The position numbers and the translations under genes were made by a program. The notes beneath the pieces were generated by a model, which was not told the origin of the DNA, searched no databases, and saw only the letters and a list, made by a program, of their open reading frames with translations. Shown here piece by piece: positions 14,455 to 15,891 of a stretch of 15,891 nucleotides of DNA. Numbering within the stretch: the stretch's first letter is position 1; every line of letters begins with the position of its first letter. The stretch is from an uncultured Arcanobacterium sp. (lineage in GTDB: Bacteria > Actinomycetota > Actinomycetes > Actinomycetales > Actinomycetaceae): the NCBI RefSeq assembly GCF_947253055.1, contig NZ_CAMXYE010000030.1, forward strand, positions 1 to 15,891. The letters run 5' to 3'.

Positions 14455-15621
14455 ATGAACTCGGAACAGTTAGATGCGATTAAAAACGTGCATCGGGACG
14501 GAAAAATTGCCATATCTCTGCGTTATCCTATTACTGATGCGGCAGATTTGGCGCGCGTCTACACTCCAGGAGTGGCACAAATGTGCACAGCTATTCATGA
14601 AGATGAAAGTTTGGCGCGCGAATTTACAGTGAAGAAAAATTCGGTAGCGGTGGTGACGGACGGCAGTGCAGTGCTCGGTTTGGGTGATATCGGGCCGAAA
14701 GCCGCTTTACCAGTGATGGAAGGAAAAGCGGCACTTTTTAAGCGTTTTGCTGGCGTAGATGCCTGGCCAATTTGTTTAGATACGCAAGACGTAGATGAAA
14801 TTGTCCAAACCGTAAAAGCAATTGCGCCTGGTTTTGGAGGAATAAATCTAGAAGATATATCGGCTCCGCGTTGCTTCGAAATTGAAAGAAGATTACGCGC
14901 TGAGTTAGATATACCAGTTTTTCACGACGATCAATACGGTACTGCAGTAGTGGTTTTAGCGGCTCTCTACAATTCGCTGCAAATCGTCCGGAAAAATATC
15001 CAAGATATTCGGGTAGTCGTATCTGGAGTCGGAGCAGCAGGTACAGCAATTATTAAACTTTTAATGCATGCAGGAGTGCGCGATATTATCGGTTGCGGCC
15101 GGCAAGGGGCGATTGGGCGTTTTCGCACTGAGAAAGGCACCGATCGGCAATGGCTCGCACAGCATACGAATCTACGCAATGTCCAAGGGAGTGTGCAGGA
15201 AGTCCTAGCAGGAGCCGATGTGTTTATCGGAGTATCGAGTGGTAATTTATTGCAGCTAGCTGATATTACCCAGATGGCTGAGCATGCTATCGTATTTGCA
15301 CTCGCCAATCCGACTCCCGAAATAGATCCGCTCGATGCGTGGAAAGAAGCCGCTATAGTGGCTACCGGGCGTTCCGATTATCCGAATCAGATAAATAATG
15401 TGCTGGTATTTCCAGGTTTGTTCCGCGGTTTATTAGATGCGGGAGCAAAAGAAATAACTATTGATATACTTTCGGCGGCCGCCCATGCAATCGCTAATAT
15501 TGTGCCGGTGCAAGAAGTGCGCCCGCGGCATGTAATTCCGGAAGTTTTTGATTTGCATGTGGCGGAAGCGGTGGCCAATGCGGTAGTGAAAGCGCATGAT
15601 AAAGCGGTTTCTGAGGTGTGA
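14455..15621 (+). CDS. Malic enzyme (malate dehydrogenase, oxaloacetate-decarboxylating)
   Basis: Malic enzyme converts malate to pyruvate and CO2 with NAD or NADP, linking C4 and C3 metabolism in the cytoplasm. The 388-residue protein is the short bacterial type without the phosphotransacetylase-like extension of MaeB. Visible elements: catalytic Tyr36 in VYTPGV, GDIGPKAALPVMEGKAALFKRF with Lys91, metal-binding GGINLEDISAPRCFEIE (128-143), FHDDQYGTA (157-163), a Rossmann GVGAAG at 191-196, and NPTPEIDP. At the end of the second Rossmann strand the usual acidic residue appears to be Gly215 followed by Arg216 (IIGCGRQGAI), which may alter NAD/NADP preference; this is inference. The family's DDQHGT is DDQYGT here. 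The start ATG has GGAG ten bases upstream. No neighbouring gene clarifies its role. Confidence 0.94.
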   Translation: MNSEQLDAIKNVHRDGKIAISLRYPITDAADLARVYTPGVAQMCTAIHEDESLAREFTVKKNSVAVVTDGSAVLGLGDIGPKAALPVMEGKAALFKRFAGVDAWPICLDTQDVDEIVQTVKAIAPGFGGINLEDISAPRCFEIERRLRAELDIPVFHDDQYGTAVVVLAALYNSLQIVRKNIQDIRVVVSGVGAAGTAIIKLLMHAGVRDIIGCGRQGAIGRFRTEKGTDRQWLAQHTNLRNVQGSVQEVLAGADVFIGVSSGNLLQLADITQMAEHAIVFALANPTPEIDPLDAWKEAAIVATGRSDYPNQINNVLVFPGLFRGLLDAGAKEITIDILSAAAHAIANIVPVQEVRPRHVIPEVFDLHVAEAVANAVVKAHDKAVSEV

Positions 15622-15634
15622 GCAGAGCCACCGC
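15604..15634 (+). terminator. Hairpin overlapping the malic enzyme stop codon
   Basis: GCGGT with TTCTG pairs with CAGAG and ACCGC around a small loop, with a short bulge on the right arm, then GTTCTTATTT follows. The left arm lies within the last codons of the gene. It is the only terminator-like structure before the next promoters. Confidence 0.4.
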
Positions 15635-15642
15635 GTTCTTAT

Positions 15643-15671
15643 TTGACGTAAATATCCAGATGTCGTAAAGT
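15643..15671 (+). promoter_or_regulatory. Candidate promoter downstream of the malic enzyme gene
   Basis: TTGACG (15643-15648) and TAAAGT (15666-15671) have a 17-base spacer. It reads toward the right edge. No start codon with a ribosome binding site follows closely, so it would produce a leader of about 165 bases for any gene beginning at 15843. Confidence 0.4.
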
Positions 15672-15763
15672 TTTTTCTTGCCGCCAAGACCAAGGTCCTC
15701 TGGAGAAAATCTGGAGTTTCAGGGAATAGCGGCCGATATCACAAGATTTTTGAGTCTTTTCAT

Positions 15764-15792
15764 TTGGAAAGTTTTTTCAAAAATATTAAGAT
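15764..15792 (+). promoter_or_regulatory. Second candidate promoter near the right edge
   Basis: TTGGAA (15764-15769) and TAAGAT (15787-15792) have a 17-base spacer. AAAGTTTTTTC occurs in both promoters, at 15667-15677 and 15768-15778, exactly 101 bases apart. It would drive the possible gene start at 15843 with a leader of about 44 bases. Confidence 0.45.
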
Positions 15793-15842
15793 AGAGAAGT
15801 TGCTCCCTCGGCACTGATTCGAAAATGAATTAGGAGTCGGGT

Positions 15843-15891
15843 GTGGGTGTGTTGTTTGGGATCTCAATAGTGTGTCAGCTTTTTTGTTGTA
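15843..15891 (+). CDS. Possible start of a protein with a hydrophobic N-terminus (runs off the edge)
   Basis: A GTG at 15843 lies six bases after AGGAG (15832-15836), and the frame stays open to the window edge for 16 codons. The translation MGVLFGISIVCQLFCC is hydrophobic, compatible with a signal peptide or first membrane helix. The promoter at 15764-15792 is well placed. Sixteen codons are too few to prove a gene or name a family. Confidence 0.3.
   Translation, partial: MGVLFGISIVCQLFCC

Overview
The window reads as chromosomal DNA from an actinobacterium of unusually moderate GC content, with frequent ATA and TTA codons. The actinobacterial assignment rests on a WhiB1-type iron-sulfur regulator, a PdtaS-type histidine kinase in the same convergent arrangement as in Mycobacterium, a DUF2505 protein, and a ligA...gatC-gatA-gatB order also found in Mycobacterium. 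A low-GC member of the Actinomycetaceae (the Varibaculum, Mobiluncus or Arcanobacterium neighbourhood) fits, but I cannot fix the genus from sequence alone.

Layout. 1-196 (-): N-terminus of a dihydroxyacetone/erythrulose-type kinase that runs off the left edge, with a promoter-operator candidate at 301-341. 423-761 (-): the C-terminal FCD half of a GntR-family regulator without its DNA-binding half, probably a decayed local regulator. 1027-3003 (+): an OPT-family transporter. It converges through a 15-bp-stem bidirectional terminator (3030-3064) on an operon reading leftward: DUF2505 protein, thyA, folA. 5041-6468 (+): PdtaS, diverging from the DUF2505 gene and converging on whiB1 (6490-6738, -). 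6962-9481 (+): ligA, with two large insertions. 9601-10860 (-): a PLD-superfamily cardiolipin-synthase-like protein sitting between ligA and gatCAB. 10964-14263 (+): gatC, gatA, gatB in a tight operon ending at a hairpin terminator. 14455-15621 (+): malic enzyme. 15622-15891: a promoter-rich region, with the possible first codons of another gene at the edge.

Function. Most genes are housekeeping: dTMP and tetrahydrofolate cycling (ThyA/FolA), replication and repair (LigA), tRNA-dependent amidation (GatCAB), phospholipid synthesis, and pyruvate/malate metabolism. The regulatory interest lies in the PdtaS-WhiB1 pair. Both proteins are linked to nitric oxide in M. tuberculosis, yet the two GAF-domain cysteines of mycobacterial PdtaS appear to be replaced here.

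At least four genes (DUF2505 gene, pdtaS, gatC, cls) have a -10-like hexamer ending 7-8 bases before the start codon, which suggests leaderless transcripts. I found no CRISPR array, tRNA, rRNA, insertion sequence or prophage. I did not find a clearly new multi-gene system; the findings are specific anomalies worth checking.
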